From Lacinutrix venerupis (lineage in GTDB: Bacteria > Bacteroidota > Bacteroidia > Flavobacteriales > Flavobacteriaceae), in NCBI RefSeq assembly GCF_003663945.1, contig NZ_RCCH01000001.1:310001-374000 (forward strand): a stretch of DNA of 64,000 nt. Reading direction: 5' to 3'. How positions within the stretch are numbered: position 1 is the first letter of the stretch; each line of letters opens with the position of its first letter. Below are positions 1 to 8,267 of this stretch, piece by piece. Position numbers and translations under genes: made by a program. Below the pieces are notes generated by a model. It ran no database searches, was not told the DNA's origin, and worked only from the letters and a program-made list of their open reading frames with translations.

Positions 1-568
1 CATCTTTAAGTTTAAATCCTTTAGCCTGCAATAACATTAAATAATGAAACAATAAATCTGCGCTTTCGTTTAAAAACAAATCGTCATTATCATCTTTTGC
101 CTCAATAACTACTTCTACTGCTTCCTCTCCTACTTTTTGAGCGACTTTATTTATACCTTTTGCAAATAATGACGCCACATAAGACTTCTCTGAGTCTCCT
201 ACTTTTACACGACTTTCAATAGTGTTTTCTAATTTAGAAATAAAACCGAAATTTTCATCGTTTTGTTCATTCCAACACGTATCGCTTCCTGTATGGCATG
301 TTGGACCTTTTGGTTTTGCTTGAATTAACAATGTATCGTTATCGCAATCTAGCTTAATATCAACCAGATTTAAAACGTTTCCGCTTTCTTCACCTTTAGT
401 CCATAAACGGTTTTTGGTTCTGCTAAAAAAAGTAACCAATTTGGTGTCTTTAGTTTTATTAAACGCTTCTTCATTCATGTAACCCAACATCAATACATTT
501 TTTGTTGTGGCATCTTGAATTACTGCTGGTACTAAACCATCGTTGTTTTTATTAAAATCTATGTTCAT
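1..568 (-). CDS. hisI: Bifunctional phosphoribosyl-AMP cyclohydrolase / phosphoribosyl-ATP pyrophosphatase HisIE (partial)
   Basis: Catalyses steps 2 and 3 of histidine synthesis. I translated it by hand because the frame runs off the left window edge; 189 codons are visible and about ten C-terminal residues should be missing. The protein starts MNIDFNKNNDG. The N-terminal cyclohydrolase part shows LWTKGEESGN, a DCDND metal site and the Cys motif PTCHTGSDTCW. The C-terminal part shows the MazG-like motif KVGEEAVEVVIEAK. It is the last visible gene of the his operon and is separated from hisF by a 93-base gap filled with palindromic repeats. The family assignment is firm. Confidence 0.95.
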   Translation of the reverse strand, partial: MNIDFNKNNDGLVPAVIQDATTKNVLMLGYMNEEAFNKTKDTKLVTFFSRTKNRLWTKGEESGNVLNLVDIKLDCDNDTLLIQAKPKGPTCHTGSDTCWNEQNDENFGFISKLENTIESRVKVGDSEKSYVASLFAKGINKVAQKVGEEAVEVVIEAKDDNDDLFLNESADLLFHYLMLLQAKGFKLKD

Positions 569-580
569 AATTTTTGCTTT

Positions 581-617
581 GTCATTGCGAAGCAAATTTT
601 ATTTGCTGAGGCAATCT
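581..617. repeat. Palindromic intergenic repeat in the hisF-hisI gap (element 1)
   Basis: Reading the plus strand, ATTGC-GA-AGCAAA, a five-base loop, TTTGCT-GA-G-GCAAT folds into a hairpin with an internal GA/GA bulge. Imperfect palindromes beginning GTCATTGCGA are, from memory, a common dispersed intergenic repeat in Flavobacteriaceae. Only one copy is visible here, so dispersal in this genome is inferred. Confidence 0.6.
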
Positions 618-630
618 TATTATTTTTTAA

Positions 631-660
631 TGAGCTGCTGAAACAAGTTCAGCATGACGA
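631..660. repeat. Palindromic intergenic repeat in the hisF-hisI gap (element 2)
   Basis: The core GCTGAA-ACAAG-TTCAGC (637-653) is a perfect six-pair stem. Flanking GAGCT and ATGAC complete what looks like the flavobacterial unit GTCATGCTGAACTTGTTTCAG on the other strand. It sits directly against the hisF stop codon. It may act as a transcript-stabilising or REP-like element; function is inferred. Confidence 0.6.
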
Positions 661-661
661 C

Positions 662-1417
662 TTATAGTCGTACTGCTATATTATTATCTCTTAATACTTC
701 TTTTAAATCTTTTATTGCAATTTCACCAAAATGAAATACGCTTGCAGCCAATGCTGCGTCTGCTTTTCCTTCTTTGAAGGTATCTATAAAATGTTGAACG
801 TTTCCTGCTCCACCTGAAGCTATAATTGGTATATTTAAAGTTTCTGATAACTTAGCTAAAGCTTCATTTGCGAAACCTGCTTTGGTACCATCGTTATTCA
901 TTGAGGTAAATAAAATTTCTCCTGCACCTCTACTTTCAACCTCTTTAGCCCAATCGAATAAATTTAAATCGGTTGGAATACTTCCACCTGCTAAATGTAC
1001 TATCCATTCATCATTAATTTGTTTAGCATCTATAGCAACCACAACACATTGGCTACCAAATTTATTAGCCAATTCGTTAACCAATCCTGGTCTTTTTACA
1101 GCTGAAGAGTTTATAGAAACCTTATCTGCTCCAGATTTTAAAAGCACATCTACATCTTCAATAGATGAAATTCCTCCACCAACTGTAAACGGAATATTAA
1201 CGTGTTCTGCAACTTTTAAAACCATATCAATCATGGTTTTTCGTCCTTCTAAAGTCGCCGAAATATCTAGAAAAACCAGCTCGTCTGCACCTTTTACAGC
1301 ATATTGCTTCGCTAATTCTACAGGATCTCCAGCATCACGAAGGTTTACAAAATTGACACCTTTAACGGTTCTTCCGTTTTTAATGTCTAAACATGGTATA
1401 ATTCGTTTTGTAAGCAT
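662..1417 (-). CDS. hisF: Imidazole glycerol phosphate synthase cyclase subunit HisF
   Basis: Cyclase half of IGP synthase. It uses ammonia from HisH to convert PRFAR into IGP and AICAR. The 251-residue protein is the usual family length and starts [20 protein letters not shown], with the N-terminal catalytic Asp in CLD. The second catalytic Asp is in the [12 protein letters not shown] segment, and phosphate-binding glycines occur in VGGGI and IASGGAG. It lies one base after hisA, suggesting translational coupling. After it the operon is interrupted by palindromic repeats before hisIE. The assignment is certain from the motifs. Confidence 0.98.
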   Translation of the reverse strand: MLTKRIIPCLDIKNGRTVKGVNFVNLRDAGDPVELAKQYAVKGADELVFLDISATLEGRKTMIDMVLKVAEHVNIPFTVGGGISSIEDVDVLLKSGADKVSINSSAVKRPGLVNELANKFGSQCVVVAIDAKQINDEWIVHLAGGSIPTDLNLFDWAKEVESRGAGEILFTSMNNDGTKAGFANEALAKLSETLNIPIIASGGAGNVQHFIDTFKEGKADAALAASVFHFGEIAIKDLKEVLRDNNIAVRL

Positions 1418-1418
1418 A

Positions 1419-2159
1419 TTATAAAAATCGTTCTAATTCTTTTAATGTAATTCTGTTTTCGTAAATCGCTTTACCTATAATTACACCTTCGCAATTAATT
1501 GCAGAAAGCGTTTCTAAATCTTCAATAGTCGTTACTCCACCAGAAGCTATAAGCTTTATGGACTGACCAGAACTACCGTTTGTACATTCTTCAATTATTT
1601 TTTTATACAAATCTACTGATGGGCCTTCTAACATTCCGTCTTTTGAAATATCTGTACAAACCACATATTGAATACCTTGTTTTTGGTAATCTTTTATAAA
1701 TGGAATTACCTCTAAACTACTTTCTTCTAACCAACCACTAATGGCTATTTTTTCATTTTTACAATCTGCTCCTAAAATGATTTTTTGAGAACCATATTTA
1801 CTTATCCAACGCTCAAACATATCTCTGTTTTTAACAGCAATACTACCTCCTGTAATTTGTTTTGCTCCAGAATTAAATGCTGTAATTATATCGTTATCCG
1901 ATTTTAAACCACCTCCAAAATCAATCTTTAAGTTTGTTTTAGATGCAACTTGCTCTAAAACTCTGTAGTTTACAACATGATCGGCTTTTGCACCATCTAA
2001 ATCTACCATGTGTAAATACTCTATTCCTGCACCTTCAAACTGTTTTGCAACCTCAAGTGGGTTTTCATTATAAATTTTAGTGGTATTGTAATCGCCTTTT
2101 GTTAAGCGTACACATTTTCCGTCTATAATATCTATTGCTGGTATTATTCTCATATTCAT
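1419..2159 (-). CDS. hisA: ProFAR isomerase HisA
   Basis: (beta/alpha)8-barrel isomerase that converts ProFAR to PRFAR, the substrate of HisHF. The 246 residues show [15 protein letters not shown] with the catalytic Asp, [22 protein letters not shown] with the second catalytic Asp, and LIASGGV phosphate binding. Two starts are possible, [10 protein letters not shown] at 2159 or MRIIPAID at 2153. The shorter one matches most family members better, but the longer ATG cannot be excluded. The upstream 126-base gap to hisH contains two strong palindromes, unlike the overlapping junctions elsewhere in the operon. Confidence 0.97.
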   Translation of the reverse strand: MNMRIIPAIDIIDGKCVRLTKGDYNTTKIYNENPLEVAKQFEGAGIEYLHMVDLDGAKADHVVNYRVLEQVASKTNLKIDFGGGLKSDNDIITAFNSGAKQITGGSIAVKNRDMFERWISKYGSQKIILGADCKNEKIAISGWLEESSLEVIPFIKDYQKQGIQYVVCTDISKDGMLEGPSVDLYKKIIEECTNGSSGQSIKLIASGGVTTIEDLETLSAINCEGVIIGKAIYENRITLKELERFL

Positions 2160-2177
2160 TTCCCACGAAAGTGGGAA
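2160..2177. repeat. Palindrome in the hisH-hisA gap, TTCCCAC-gaaa-GTGGGAA
   Basis: Seven perfect pairs around a GAAA tetraloop-like centre, immediately upstream of the hisA start. Palindromes of the form TTCCCACGAAAGTGGGAA recur in flavobacterial intergenic DNA (from memory). Its position means that the hisA ribosome-binding region may be folded in the mRNA. Confidence 0.65.
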
Positions 2178-2203
2178 TCTTTTTAATTAATATTCATTCT
2201 TTT

Positions 2204-2237
2204 ATTGTGAATTCCACATTAAGTGTGGAATAACAAT
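2204..2237. repeat. Second palindrome in the hisH-hisA gap
   Basis: ATTCCACA-TTAAG-TGTGGAAT (2211-2231) is an eight-pair perfect stem, extended outward by ATTGT (2204-2208) pairing with ACAAT (2233-2237). It resembles the first palindrome of this gap in its TTCCAC/GTGGAA core. It looks like a second copy of a related REP-like unit rather than a terminator, because no T-run follows on either strand. Confidence 0.6.
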
Positions 2238-2285
2238 GCGTTGTTTTTTATTTTATATTCTGAATTACAAGTACTGAATAACACA

Positions 2286-2867
2286 CTAAAGAGCTATAAA
2301 ATTCTTTAATATTTGTTCTCCTGCTACAGATGATTTTTCTGGATGAAATTGTACACCATAAAAGTTATCTTTTTGTAAAGCTGAAGCAAAATCTACACTA
2401 TATGTAGTTGTGGCAATGCTTTCTTTACAAGCTTCTGCATAAAAACTATGTACAGAGTACATGAATGCCTCGTCTTTAATACCTTTAAACAGCTTAGATT
2501 TTAGATCGGTTATTGTATTCCATCCCATTTGTGGTACTTTAACTGTATTATTGAAACGCTTTACATCTACATTAAAAATACCTAAACCTTTGGTATTACC
2601 TTCTTCTGAAGATTTACACATCAATTGCATGCCTAAACAAATTCCTAAAACTGGTTGTTTTAAAGTTGGAATTAAAGTGTCTAAACCACTTTCTTTTAGC
2701 ATTTGCATTGCAGAACTTGCCTCACCAACACCAGGAAAAATAACTTTATCTGCTGCCTTAATCTCATCAGGATTATTTGATAAAATAGCATCGTAACCTA
2801 AACGTTTAAAGGCAAACTGAATGCTTTTTATATTTCCTGCTCCGTAATTTATTATTACTAATTTCAT
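2286..2867 (-). CDS. hisH: Imidazole glycerol phosphate synthase glutaminase subunit HisH
   Basis: Class I glutamine amidotransferase that supplies ammonia to HisF. The 193 residues carry the oxyanion-strand segment PGVGEASSAM, the nucleophile elbow LGICLGMQLM with catalytic Cys near residue 77, and the His-Glu pair in GVQFHPEKSS near the C terminus. The start overlaps the last base of hisB, so the two are probably translationally coupled. Length and motifs are complete; the family is certain. Confidence 0.98.
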   Translation of the reverse strand: MKLVIINYGAGNIKSIQFAFKRLGYDAILSNNPDEIKAADKVIFPGVGEASSAMQMLKESGLDTLIPTLKQPVLGICLGMQLMCKSSEEGNTKGLGIFNVDVKRFNNTVKVPQMGWNTITDLKSKLFKGIKDEAFMYSVHSFYAEACKESIATTTYSVDFASALQKDNFYGVQFHPEKSSVAGEQILKNFIAL

Positions 2868-4006
2868 TACAACATCCCTTTAGTTGATGGCAAAAACATT
2901 TTATTTGCATCACGTTTTACAGCCATTTTCATAGCTTTTGCAAAGGCTTTAAAAATACCTTCTATTTTGTGGTGTTCGTTTGTGCCTTCTGCTTTAATAT
3001 TTAAATTACATTTTGCTCCATCTGTAAATGATTTAAACAAGTGGAAAAACATTTCGGTTGGCATATCGCCTATTTTTTCACGTTTAAAACCGGCTTCCCA
3101 TTCTAACCAGTTTCGACCTCCAAAGTCAACTGCTACTTGTGCTAAGCAGTCGTCCATAGGTAAACAAAAACCGTAACGCTCGATACCTAATTTATTACCT
3201 AAAGCTTTGTTGAATAATTTACCTAAAGCAATCATAGTATCTTCAATGGTATGGTGCTCATCAACCTCTAAATCGCCATCAACTTTTATGGTTAAATCCA
3301 TAGCACCATGACGACCAATTTGGTCTAACATGTGGTCGAAAAACTTTAAACCAGTATCGATATTATTTTTACCAGAACCATCAAGGTTTAATTTAATATA
3401 TATCTTGGTTTCGTTGGTGTTACGCGTGATTTCTTCTACGCGATCATTTAGTTTTAAAAACTCGTAAATCGCTTGCCAATCTGTACTTGTTAATGCGATA
3501 CAATCTAAAATGGCTTGTTTTGAACTTTCAATTTCATCTGCTCCTAATTCAGGATCTTCAGATAAAAATATACCTTTTGCTCCTAGATTTTTAGCCAATT
3601 CCATGTCTGTAATGCGATCACCTAAAACAAATGAATTTTCTAAATCATATTCGGCTTTATCAAAATACTTTGTTAATAAACCTGTTCTTGGTTTGCGTGT
3701 TTCAGCATTTTCATGCGGAAATGTTTTGTCTATACACACTTCAGAAAAAACAACACCTTCTTTTTCGAATGCTGAAATTACTTTGTTTTGTGCGGGCCAA
3801 AAGGTATCTTCGGGAAAAGAATCGGTTCCTAAACCATCTTGATTGGTTACCATAACTAGCTCAAAATCTAACTCTGAAGCTACTTTAGCCATGTATTGAA
3901 ATACTTTTGGGTAGAACTCTAATTTCTCTAAACTATCTAGTTGATAATCTACAGGTGGCTCTAATACCAAGGTTCCGTCTCTGTCTATAAATAGTACTTT
4001 TTTCAT
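2867..4006 (-). CDS. hisB: Bifunctional histidinol-phosphatase / imidazoleglycerol-phosphate dehydratase HisB
   Basis: Fusion of the dehydratase and phosphatase steps of histidine synthesis. The N-terminal HAD phosphatase (about 1-170) has FIDRDGTLV with nucleophile Asp8 and acid Asp10, and the C-proximal motif [15 protein letters not shown]. The dehydratase (about 185-379) shows [12 protein letters not shown], two metal-binding His pairs in DEHHTIED and NEHHKIEG, and a C-terminal stretch rich in Lys. This is the same domain order as E. coli HisB. Both junctions, with hisC and hisH, overlap by one base. Confidence 0.98.
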   Translation of the reverse strand: MKKVLFIDRDGTLVLEPPVDYQLDSLEKLEFYPKVFQYMAKVASELDFELVMVTNQDGLGTDSFPEDTFWPAQNKVISAFEKEGVVFSEVCIDKTFPHENAETRKPRTGLLTKYFDKAEYDLENSFVLGDRITDMELAKNLGAKGIFLSEDPELGADEIESSKQAILDCIALTSTDWQAIYEFLKLNDRVEEITRNTNETKIYIKLNLDGSGKNNIDTGLKFFDHMLDQIGRHGAMDLTIKVDGDLEVDEHHTIEDTMIALGKLFNKALGNKLGIERYGFCLPMDDCLAQVAVDFGGRNWLEWEAGFKREKIGDMPTEMFFHLFKSFTDGAKCNLNIKAEGTNEHHKIEGIFKAFAKAMKMAVKRDANKMFLPSTKGML

Positions 4007-5040
4007 TATATATTTTTTAAAGCTTCAATTAGTTTTTGGTTTTCAACAGCAGTTCCAACAGTAATTCGAATACAATTCTCAACTTGAGTATTTCTGTTTC
4101 TTATAATTACTTTTTTATCTATTAAATACTGGTAGGTTTTATCTGCATTATCAACTTCAACCAATAAAAAATTAGCATCTGTTGGATATATTTTTTTAAC
4201 GATAGATAGCTGATTTAAAGCGTCTTTTAACTTTGTTCTTTCTGAAAGAATAGTCTCGATATTTTTAGAAACTTCAGATTGATTATTTAAACATTCTAAA
4301 ACTACTTCTTGATTTAAAGTGCTTACGTTATAAGGAGGTTTTACACGATTGTAAAGTGCAATAATGGCTTCGCTAGCATAAGCAACGCCTACTCTAACAC
4401 CTGCTAATCCCCAAGCTTTACTAAAGGTTTGACTTACAATTAGATTATTGAATTTATTTATATTTTTAATAAATGATGCTTGCGAACTGAAATCGATATA
4501 AGCTTCGTCTACAATCACGATACCATTAAAATTCTCAAGAATATATTCAATATCATCAGTGTTAATTGTATTTCCTGTTGGATTGTTTGGCGAGCAAATA
4601 AAAATGATTTTTACATCTTGAAAATCTAAATACGGTTGTAATTGATTTAAGTTAATTTGAAAATCGTTTATTAAAGGTTGCTTAATCACCTCTATATTAT
4701 TGATGTTTGCAGATACATCGTACATTCCGTACGTTGGTATAAAAGTTAAGACCTTGTCTTTTCCTGGTTCGCAAAAAATACGAAAGGCTAAATCGATAAC
4801 TTCATCGCTTCCGTTACCAATAAAAATTTGGTTTGTTTCTACAGATTTAATGGTAGATAATTTTTCCTTAATTTTTGATTGCTGTGGATCTGGATAACGG
4901 TTTAACTCTCCAAACGGATTTTCGTTGGCATCTAAAAACACATCTGCTGTTCCTTTAAACTCATCTCTTGCAGATGAATATGGTTTTAAAGCTTTAATAT
5001 TAGCTCTAACTAGGTTATTTATGTTGAATGTTGTGTTCAT
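4006..5040 (-). CDS. hisC: Histidinol-phosphate aminotransferase HisC
   Basis: PLP-dependent fold-type I aminotransferase that makes histidinol phosphate from imidazole acetol phosphate and glutamate. The 344 residues contain [14 protein letters not shown] near the N terminus, [27 protein letters not shown] (PLP-contacting Asp/Tyr), the Schiff-base Lys in [16 protein letters not shown], and the C-terminal Arg motif NCIRITVG. It overlaps hisD and hisB by one base at each end. Confidence 0.97.
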   Translation of the reverse strand: MNTTFNINNLVRANIKALKPYSSARDEFKGTADVFLDANENPFGELNRYPDPQQSKIKEKLSTIKSVETNQIFIGNGSDEVIDLAFRIFCEPGKDKVLTFIPTYGMYDVSANINNIEVIKQPLINDFQINLNQLQPYLDFQDVKIIFICSPNNPTGNTINTDDIEYILENFNGIVIVDEAYIDFSSQASFIKNINKFNNLIVSQTFSKAWGLAGVRVGVAYASEAIIALYNRVKPPYNVSTLNQEVVLECLNNQSEVSKNIETILSERTKLKDALNQLSIVKKIYPTDANFLLVEVDNADKTYQYLIDKKVIIRNRNTQVENCIRITVGTAVENQKLIEALKNI

Positions 5041-6323
5041 TACTTTAAATCATTTAAACGAAGAGTTACTGCATTTTTATGTGCTTGCAAACCTTCGGCT
5101 TCAGCCATTAACTCTATAGTTTTTCCTATATTTTGAATACCTTCTTTAGTAATTTTTTGAAATGTAATGGCTTTTGTAAAACTGTCTAAATTTACTCCAG
5201 AATATGCTTTGCTAAAACCGTTTGTTGGTAAAGTATGATTGGTACCTGATGCGTAATCTCCTGCGCTTTCTGGTGTATAATTACCTATAAATACTGATCC
5301 TGCATTAATGATATTATTCACAAAAAAATCATTATCATTAGTGCATAATATTAAGTGTTCTGGAGCATAGTCATTAATTATATCTAATGCAGCATTGGCG
5401 TCTTCCATTATAATAGCTTTAGAGTTTTTTATGGCTTTTTTAGCTATATCTTTTCTTGGCAATGCTTCAATCTGTTTGTCAATTTCATTTTGCACCTCTT
5501 GGACTAATTTTAAAGAATCTGACAATAAAATTACTTGACTATCAATACCATGTTCTGCTTGACTTAATAAGTCTGAAGCTACGTAAGCAGGATTTGAGCT
5601 ATTATCTGCAGCAACCAATAATTCACTTGGTCCAGCTGGCATATCGATTGCCACACCATATTTAGTAGCTAATTGCTTTGCTACAGTAACGTATTGATTT
5701 CCTGGTCCAAATATTTTATAAACCTTTGGAATACTTTCTGTTCCAAAGGTTAAACCAGCAATGGCTTGAATGCCACCAACTTTAATAATTTTAGTAACAC
5801 CACATAATTGTGCTGTATATAAAATTTCGTTAGCAATGTTTCCTTCCTTATTTGGAGGCGAACATAATACGATTTCCTTACAACCTGCAATTTGAGCTGG
5901 AACAGCTAACATTAAAACGGTTGAAAATAAAGGTGCAGTACCAGCAGGAATATAGATCCCAACTTTTTGAATGGCTCTTTTTTCTTGCCAGCAGTTAACA
6001 CCTTCGGCAGTTTGCACAATAATTTTTTCGGTTTTTTGTGCTTTATGAAAGGTTTCGATATTGCTTTTTGCTTCTTGAATAGCTTGTTTTAATTCGGTAG
6101 AAATTTTAGCACTTGCTACTTCTACTTCTTCAGTAGTTACAGTATTTGACGCTAATTCTGCTCCATCAAATAATTGCGTGTACTTTGCTATTGCTTGATC
6201 TCCGTTACGTTGTACATCTTCAAAAATTTGAGTGACTGTAGTTTCAATATCGTTAACGGTTTGTGTTGGTCGTTTTAAAATAGTAGACCAAGTTGATTGT
6301 TTAGGATTGCTAATAGTTTTCAT
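5040..6323 (-). CDS. hisD: Histidinol dehydrogenase HisD
   Basis: Zinc- and NAD-dependent enzyme that oxidises histidinol to histidine, the last pathway step. The 427 residues show YIPAGTAPLFSTVLM, VGGIQAIAGLTFGTESIPKV, the IFGPGNQYV signature, DMPAGPSELLV, the zinc-binding segment DLLSQAEHG, the catalytic Glu-His region YAPEHLIL, and GTNHTLPT. It starts immediately after hisG with no spacer. Complete and typical in length. Confidence 0.98.
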   Translation of the reverse strand: MKTISNPKQSTWSTILKRPTQTVNDIETTVTQIFEDVQRNGDQAIAKYTQLFDGAELASNTVTTEEVEVASAKISTELKQAIQEAKSNIETFHKAQKTEKIIVQTAEGVNCWQEKRAIQKVGIYIPAGTAPLFSTVLMLAVPAQIAGCKEIVLCSPPNKEGNIANEILYTAQLCGVTKIIKVGGIQAIAGLTFGTESIPKVYKIFGPGNQYVTVAKQLATKYGVAIDMPAGPSELLVAADNSSNPAYVASDLLSQAEHGIDSQVILLSDSLKLVQEVQNEIDKQIEALPRKDIAKKAIKNSKAIIMEDANAALDIINDYAPEHLILCTNDNDFFVNNIINAGSVFIGNYTPESAGDYASGTNHTLPTNGFSKAYSGVNLDSFTKAITFQKITKEGIQNIGKTIELMAEAEGLQAHKNAVTLRLNDLK

Positions 6324-7181
6324 TTATATCACCATATTTTCAATTGGACAAACTAGGATGCCTTCTGCTCCATTTTCTTTTAACTCGTCTATAATTTCCC
6401 AGAAATCATTTTTATTTATCACAGAGTGAATTGAGCTCCAACCCTCTTTAGCAAGTGGTAAAACTGTTGGACTTTTCATACCTGGAAGAATGTTTATAAT
6501 GTCATCCACCTTATTGTTTGGTGCATTTAACAATACATAACGCGATTGTCTTGCTTTTAAAACAGACTGTAGTCGAAATTGTAATTTATTTAAAATGGCT
6601 TGATTGTTTTCAGAAATTTTAGGAGACACAGCCAATACTGCTTCCGATTTTAAAATAACTTCTGCTTCTTTTAAACCGTTTTTAAATAGTGTGCTTCCGC
6701 TAGAAACAATATCTACAATAGCATCTGCTAAACCAATATTTGGTGCAATTTCTACCGAACCATTAATAATGTGTAAGTTTGCTTTAATTCCGTTTTTATC
6801 TAAAAACTGATTTACTGTGTTAGGATATGAAGTTGCAATGCGCTTTCCTTCTAAATCTTTAACCGAATTATATTTTACGCCTTTTGGTACTGCAACAGAC
6901 ACTTTACAAGATGAAAAGCCTAATTTTTCGGCAATTTTAATATCGTTTCCTTTTTCTATAAGTACGTTTTCGCCAATTATAGCAACATCTACCACACCAT
7001 CTTTAAGGTATTGTGGAATATCTCCATTACGTAGGTAAAAAATTTCTAGAGGAAAATTTTTAGCCGAAGCCTTTAATTGGTCTTTACCATTGTCTATAGA
7101 AATACCAACAGCTTTAAGGATTTGCATAGAATCCTCGTTAAGTCTTCCTGATTTTTGAACTGCAATTTTTAATTTACTCAT
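6324..7181 (-). CDS. hisG: ATP phosphoribosyltransferase HisG (long form)
   Basis: First committed enzyme of histidine synthesis and the usual feedback target. The 285-residue length identifies the long, HisZ-independent form with a C-terminal ACT-like regulatory domain (about 210-285). Visible motifs are KIAVQKSGRLNED at the N terminus, DVAIIGENVLIE, the PRPP-binding stretch ADAIVDIVSSGSTLFKNG, and LPGMKSPTVLPLA opening the regulatory domain. It is the first structural gene after the attenuator at 7236-7384, so both enzyme and transcript are probably controlled by histidine supply. Confidence 0.97.
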   Translation of the reverse strand: MSKLKIAVQKSGRLNEDSMQILKAVGISIDNGKDQLKASAKNFPLEIFYLRNGDIPQYLKDGVVDVAIIGENVLIEKGNDIKIAEKLGFSSCKVSVAVPKGVKYNSVKDLEGKRIATSYPNTVNQFLDKNGIKANLHIINGSVEIAPNIGLADAIVDIVSSGSTLFKNGLKEAEVILKSEAVLAVSPKISENNQAILNKLQFRLQSVLKARQSRYVLLNAPNNKVDDIINILPGMKSPTVLPLAKEGWSSIHSVINKNDFWEIIDELKENGAEGILVCPIENMVI

Positions 7182-7206
7182 TTTGGTTTCTTTTTATTTT
7201 TTGAAA

Positions 7207-7266
7207 GCTTGAGTAAATCATTTAGTAAATTGTATAAAAACAAAAAACCGCTTGATTTACTCAAAC
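7207..7266 (-). promoter_or_regulatory. Alternative 14-pair mRNA helix upstream of hisG
   Basis: In the minus-strand RNA, the 5' arm and loop of the attenuator (7266 down to 7253) are complementary over 14 positions, with one G-U pair, to 7220 down to 7207. This helix is mutually exclusive with the terminator and ends about 25 bases before the hisG start. It can exist only in read-through transcripts. A role in holding the read-through form or shaping hisG initiation is inference. Confidence 0.45.
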
Positions 7267-7272
7267 GGTTTT
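7236..7272 (-). terminator. his operon attenuator (intrinsic terminator)
   Basis: On the minus strand AAAACCGTTTGA-GTAAA-TCAAGCGGTTTT forms a 12-pair stem (one G-U pair) with a five-base loop, followed by a T-rich run. It lies between a short ORF rich in His codons and hisG, exactly where a transcription attenuator belongs. Its 5' arm (7259-7267) can instead pair over nine bases with 7309-7317, inside the end of the leader ORF, giving an antiterminator. Confidence 0.85.
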
Positions 7273-7302
7273 AAAAATATGTTGATTTTAGTCAATACAT
7301 CT

Positions 7303-7356
7303 TCAGCTCGCTTGAGTGCAAGTATGAAAATGATGATGTAATTGAATAAAAGTCAT
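7303..7356 (-). CDS. hisL: his operon leader peptide (17 aa, MTFIQLHHHFHTCTQAS)
   Basis: Short ATG-initiated ORF of 17 codons plus TGA upstream of hisG. Four of its residues are His (HHHFH), far above chance. Its final codons overlap the strand that can form an antiterminator with the attenuator. This fits the classical model: with scarce His-tRNA the ribosome stalls at the CAT codons, 7309-7317 pairs with 7259-7267, and the operon is read. When His is plentiful the ribosome reaches the stop, covers that strand and the terminator folds. I found this by eye; expression is untested. Confidence 0.85.
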   Translation of the reverse strand: MTFIQLHHHFHTCTQAS

Positions 7357-7376
7357 TGTTTTATTTTTTGTATGTA

Positions 7377-7403
7377 CAAATATTGTGAAAATAATTTTAC
7401 AAA
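7377..7403 (-). promoter_or_regulatory. Probable his operon promoter
   Basis: On the minus strand TTTG (7403-7400) is followed after 15 bases by AATATTTG (7384-7377), one mismatch from the Bacteroidota -7 consensus TAnnTTTG. The spacer is shorter than the usual 17-23. The implied start lies about ten bases before the leader peptide ATG, which suits an attenuation leader. Moderately supported. Confidence 0.4.
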
Positions 7404-7406
7404 TCC

Positions 7407-7426
7407 TAATTAATATGTATTAATTA
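7407..7426. promoter_or_regulatory. 20-base palindrome TAATTAATAtgTATTAATTA
   Basis: Perfect inverted repeat (nine-base arms, two-base centre) just upstream of the presumed his promoter and just downstream of the prohibitin-family stop codon. It may be an operator for a dimeric regulator. Alternatively it ends the upstream transcript, although no T-run follows. High AT content makes chance palindromes more likely, so this is tentative. Confidence 0.35.
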
Positions 7427-7437
7427 ATTATTATCTA

Positions 7438-8250
7438 TTATTGATTTCCCAAAATTATTGGCATTCCTGAATCTCCAGAACCAATAACAATTACTTTACT
7501 ATTGTTTGATTCTGAAAGCTTTACAGTAGCTTCAATACCTTTGTCTTGCAGAATTTTATCTGTTAAAGATGCACTTAAAATTTTATTTGCATCTGCTTTA
7601 CCTTGTGCTTCAATACGTTGTTTATCTGCTTCTTTACTAGCTGTAACTAATCTAAATTCGTATTCTAAAGACTCTTGCTCTTGCTTTAATTTACGTTCAA
7701 TTGCTTGTCTAATAGTTGGTGGTAATTGTACATCTTCAACTAAAACACGCTTTACATTTAAGTATTGTCCTTCTAATAGTTTTGTAACTTCGTCTAAAAT
7801 TTCCTGTTCTATTAAATCTCTTTTACTAGAATATAACTGTTCTGGTGTGTAACGCCCAACTACACTTCTTGCCGCAGCATTTACGGCAGGATCAAGTAAT
7901 TCACGCTCGTAATCTTCTCCTTTAGTTTTTATTAAAAGTCCTAATTTACTGTATTCTGGTTCGTACCAAATAGTACCGTTAACTTTTACTTCTAGACCAT
8001 TAACAGAAAGTACATTCATTTGGTCTGAGATTGATTGTTGACGCACTTTGCGAACAATCATATCATTCCAAGGAGCTACAATATGAAAACCTTCTCCATA
8101 GGTTTTATCTGTATTTATACCATTTCCTAAGCGTTCGAAAATAACGCCACCTTCTCCAGGACCAATAGTAACTGCAGATTTAATTATTAAAAATATTACT
8201 ACAACAATTCCAATTATTACTGGTACTCCTAACTTTGGTAATTTATCCAT
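7438..8250 (-). CDS. SPFH/prohibitin-family membrane protein
   Basis: 270 residues with one N-terminal membrane anchor (about 8-27, VPVIIGIVVVIFLIIKSAV). An SPFH/band 7 domain follows (about 28-200), with VTIGPGEGGVIFERLG, GEGFHIVAPW and YTPEQLYSSKRDLIEQEI. Next is a charged helical coiled-coil stretch rich in Glu, Lys and Gln and a short hydrophobic tail. This layout is that of prohibitins, which assemble into membrane rings and often modulate FtsH-type proteases. No protease gene is adjacent. It follows the VWA-like gene after 17 bases, so co-transcription is likely. Confidence 0.9.
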   Translation of the reverse strand: MDKLPKLGVPVIIGIVVVIFLIIKSAVTIGPGEGGVIFERLGNGINTDKTYGEGFHIVAPWNDMIVRKVRQQSISDQMNVLSVNGLEVKVNGTIWYEPEYSKLGLLIKTKGEDYERELLDPAVNAAARSVVGRYTPEQLYSSKRDLIEQEILDEVTKLLEGQYLNVKRVLVEDVQLPPTIRQAIERKLKQEQESLEYEFRLVTASKEADKQRIEAQGKADANKILSASLTDKILQDKGIEATVKLSESNNSKVIVIGSGDSGMPIILGNQ

Positions 8251-8267
8251 TTTATTTTTTTTTAAAA

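Noticed and set aside
882-1424. 180-codon open frame on the plus strand opposite hisF
   Set aside because: It lies wholly antisense to a certain hisF and encodes a low-complexity Ser/Thr/Pro-rich product, typical of a shadow of an AT-rich gene.
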